From: Rikenellaceae bacterium
GTDB lineage: Bacteria; Bacteroidota; Bacteroidia; Bacteroidales; Rikenellaceae
Length of the DNA: 6,253 bases
Direction of reading: 5' to 3'
Assembly: GCA_031286025.1 (NCBI GenBank)
Contig: JAITVB010000237.1
Span: 1 to 6,253 of the forward strand
Position numbers and translations under genes: made by a program. Of this stretch, positions 5,216-6,253 are shown one piece after another. Each line of letters starts with the position of its first letter. Positions within the stretch are counted from its first letter, which is position 1. The notes below the pieces were generated by a model that saw only the letters and a list, made by a program, of their open reading frames with translations, was not told where the DNA came from and searched no databases.

Positions 5216-6253
5216 TCAGCGCAGCGCTTTCCGCGCCTGCTTGAGTTGGTATCCTTCAATCATAAAACTTTTGACGTAGGTTGCGGCAGCGGGGTCACCG
5301 TCCCAATAACCGCAGGCCACAACGAAAAATATCCCGGCCCGTGGCGAAAGGATCGTCGGATAGCCGCAATCGTAGCTCCGGCGGTCGGCCGGATCGGCTC
5401 CCGCCACCGGGTAATTGTCGGCGATCCGGAATTTTATTCCGTTGGTCCGGCGCGGAACGTCCGCTTCCTCGGCATAAGGCGTAGCGGCCATCTCGTCGCG
5501 GCGCCATTCGATCAGCCATTTCAGTTCGCCCGTCCACATCACCAAATCCCCGAAAAAAGGATTTTCAGGAAGGGCTTTCTCCTTTCCTGTTCTCCACATA
5601 TCGCGATAGACGAGCGTCAGCCGATTGCCTTTGACCAACAGTGAAAAACGGTCGCCGGTCAGATACGGGGGCAACTCCGACGGATAGCTCCACGTCGCCC
5701 CTTCGTCGTAGCTCACCGAGACGAACGAACAATGGTTCTGTCGGTCGGCACAAATCATCACCAGGCTGTTGCGATAATAAGGCATACGGATGACCGCCGC
5801 GTCATACAGGCCGCAGAGGTTGTGCCTGAGTGCCAGTTCGGGCGCACTCCAAGTCACCCCGTCATCGCTCGAATACATTTTGTAAATGGCCGATTTGCGC
5901 AGTTCCGGAGAGCGGGGATCGCCCGAAATAAAGCGGCCGTCGTCGTGCGTAAGGGCCATCAGTCGTTGGTCTTTCAGGCGCACGATACCCGTGATGCGGT
6001 AGCTGCCCAGGTTGCCCGCCCGGGTGAAATTACTCCAGTTATTGCCCTGAACATAGGAGTCAGCCACCAACAACGGACGTCCGCCGGCAAACAGCAGCAG
6101 GTTGTTTTTGCCCACCACCCGGCGTTTTTCATGGATCGAGGCCGTGCGGCCGATATTGAACAGCGAAAGCGAAAGCGGTTCGACCGCCCAACCCGGAGTG
6201 GGCAACGGCCGCCAACCCGCACCGTTCGTGTTATGGGTCAAGCTGATCCGGCG
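5216..6253 (-). CDS. Sialidase-like Asp-box beta-propeller protein, N-terminus outside window
   Basis: The frame is open through the right edge (RRIS precedes the TTG at 6241), so that TTG is unlikely to be the true start and a signal peptide may lie beyond the window; about 345 residues are visible. Counting from the TTG codon, two Asp boxes are clear: SSDDGVTW (124-131) and SYDEGATW (177-184), typical of sialidase-fold propellers. SYRITGIVR (80-88) occupies the place of the (F/Y)RIP arginine motif of sialidases, with Thr instead of Pro. Further on are GDRFSLL (197-203), VYRDM (211-215) and SYDCGYPTIL (289-298), then CGYWDGD, which I recognise from many Bacteroidota proteins annotated simply as sialidase family protein. 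The full set of sialidase catalytic residues (three Arg, Tyr/Glu pair, Asp) cannot be assigned by eye, so true sialidase activity is uncertain; another glycan-directed or binding role is possible. No neighbouring sialic-acid gene is visible. Confidence 0.85.
   Translation of the reverse strand, partial: RRISLTHNTNGAGWRPLPTPGWAVEPLSLSLFNIGRTASIHEKRRVVGKNNLLLFAGGRPLLVADSYVQGNNWSNFTRAGNLGSYRITGIVRLKDQRLMALTHDDGRFISGDPRSPELRKSAIYKMYSSDDGVTWSAPELALRHNLCGLYDAAVIRMPYYRNSLVMICADRQNHCSFVSVSYDEGATWSYPSELPPYLTGDRFSLLVKGNRLTLVYRDMWRTGKEKALPENPFFGDLVMWTGELKWLIEWRRDEMAATPYAEEADVPRRTNGIKFRIADNYPVAGADPADRRSYDCGYPTILSPRAGIFFVVACGYWDGDPAAATYVKSFMIEGYQLKQARKALR

Noticed and set aside
5150..5240. Possible terminator between the convergent TSCPD and sialidase-like genes, including GC-rich GCGC repeats near 5219-5236
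   Set aside because: The short GCGC self-pairing lies inside the sialidase-like coding end and has no T run; the gap itself shows only an imperfect weak inverted repeat.

Overview
The window looks like chromosomal DNA of a Bacteroidota (Bacteroidales) bacterium with fairly high G+C, possibly an Alistipes-like (Rikenellaceae) genome. This placement is inferred from three things. The tRNA gene has no encoded CCA. Most starts lack a Shine-Dalgarno sequence and have A-rich upstream DNA. The protein types (compact PlsX, gut-type CoA-transferase, exported GPx, 'DCGYP'-type sialidase-like protein) fit that group. No 16S or other marker gene is present, so genus is not established.

Layout. Positions 1-1860 hold the end of a fatty-acid/phospholipid operon on the + strand: the 3' part of plsX (N-terminus outside the window) overlapping fabH by four bases (ATGA). 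The next ~180 bp contain no gene; a tRNA-like 5' half lies inside them and may be a decayed tRNA. A good tRNA-Arg(CCU) follows at 2040-2111 with its own intrinsic terminator. After an AT-rich leader with a perfect 10-bp tandem repeat comes a monocistronic acetyl-CoA hydrolase/transferase family CoA-transferase (2220-3554). A 13-bp perfect hairpin flanked by A and T tracts serves as a shared bidirectional terminator with the convergent operon that follows.

Positions 3620-4758 (- strand) are a two-gene operon: an exported glutathione-peroxidase-family thiol peroxidase, then, two bases later, DNA-3-methyladenine glycosylase I (tag). Divergent to it is a small cysteine-rich TSCPD-domain protein (+ strand). 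The right end (- strand) is a sialidase-like Asp-box beta-propeller protein, open through the window edge and therefore lacking its N-terminus.

Functionally the window is mostly housekeeping. It combines lipid synthesis initiation (PlsX makes acyl-phosphate, FabH starts fatty-acid chains), fermentation (CoA exchange between carboxylic acids), damage defence (peroxide removal and alkylated-base repair) and probable glycan-related binding or cleavage. I see no CRISPR array, insertion sequence, phage gene or toxin-antitoxin pair, and no clear undescribed system. The points most worth a second look are the tRNA-like remnant, the strong Shine-Dalgarno in front of fabH, the 10-bp tandem repeat, the gpx-tag pairing, and the uncharacterised TSCPD and sialidase-like proteins.
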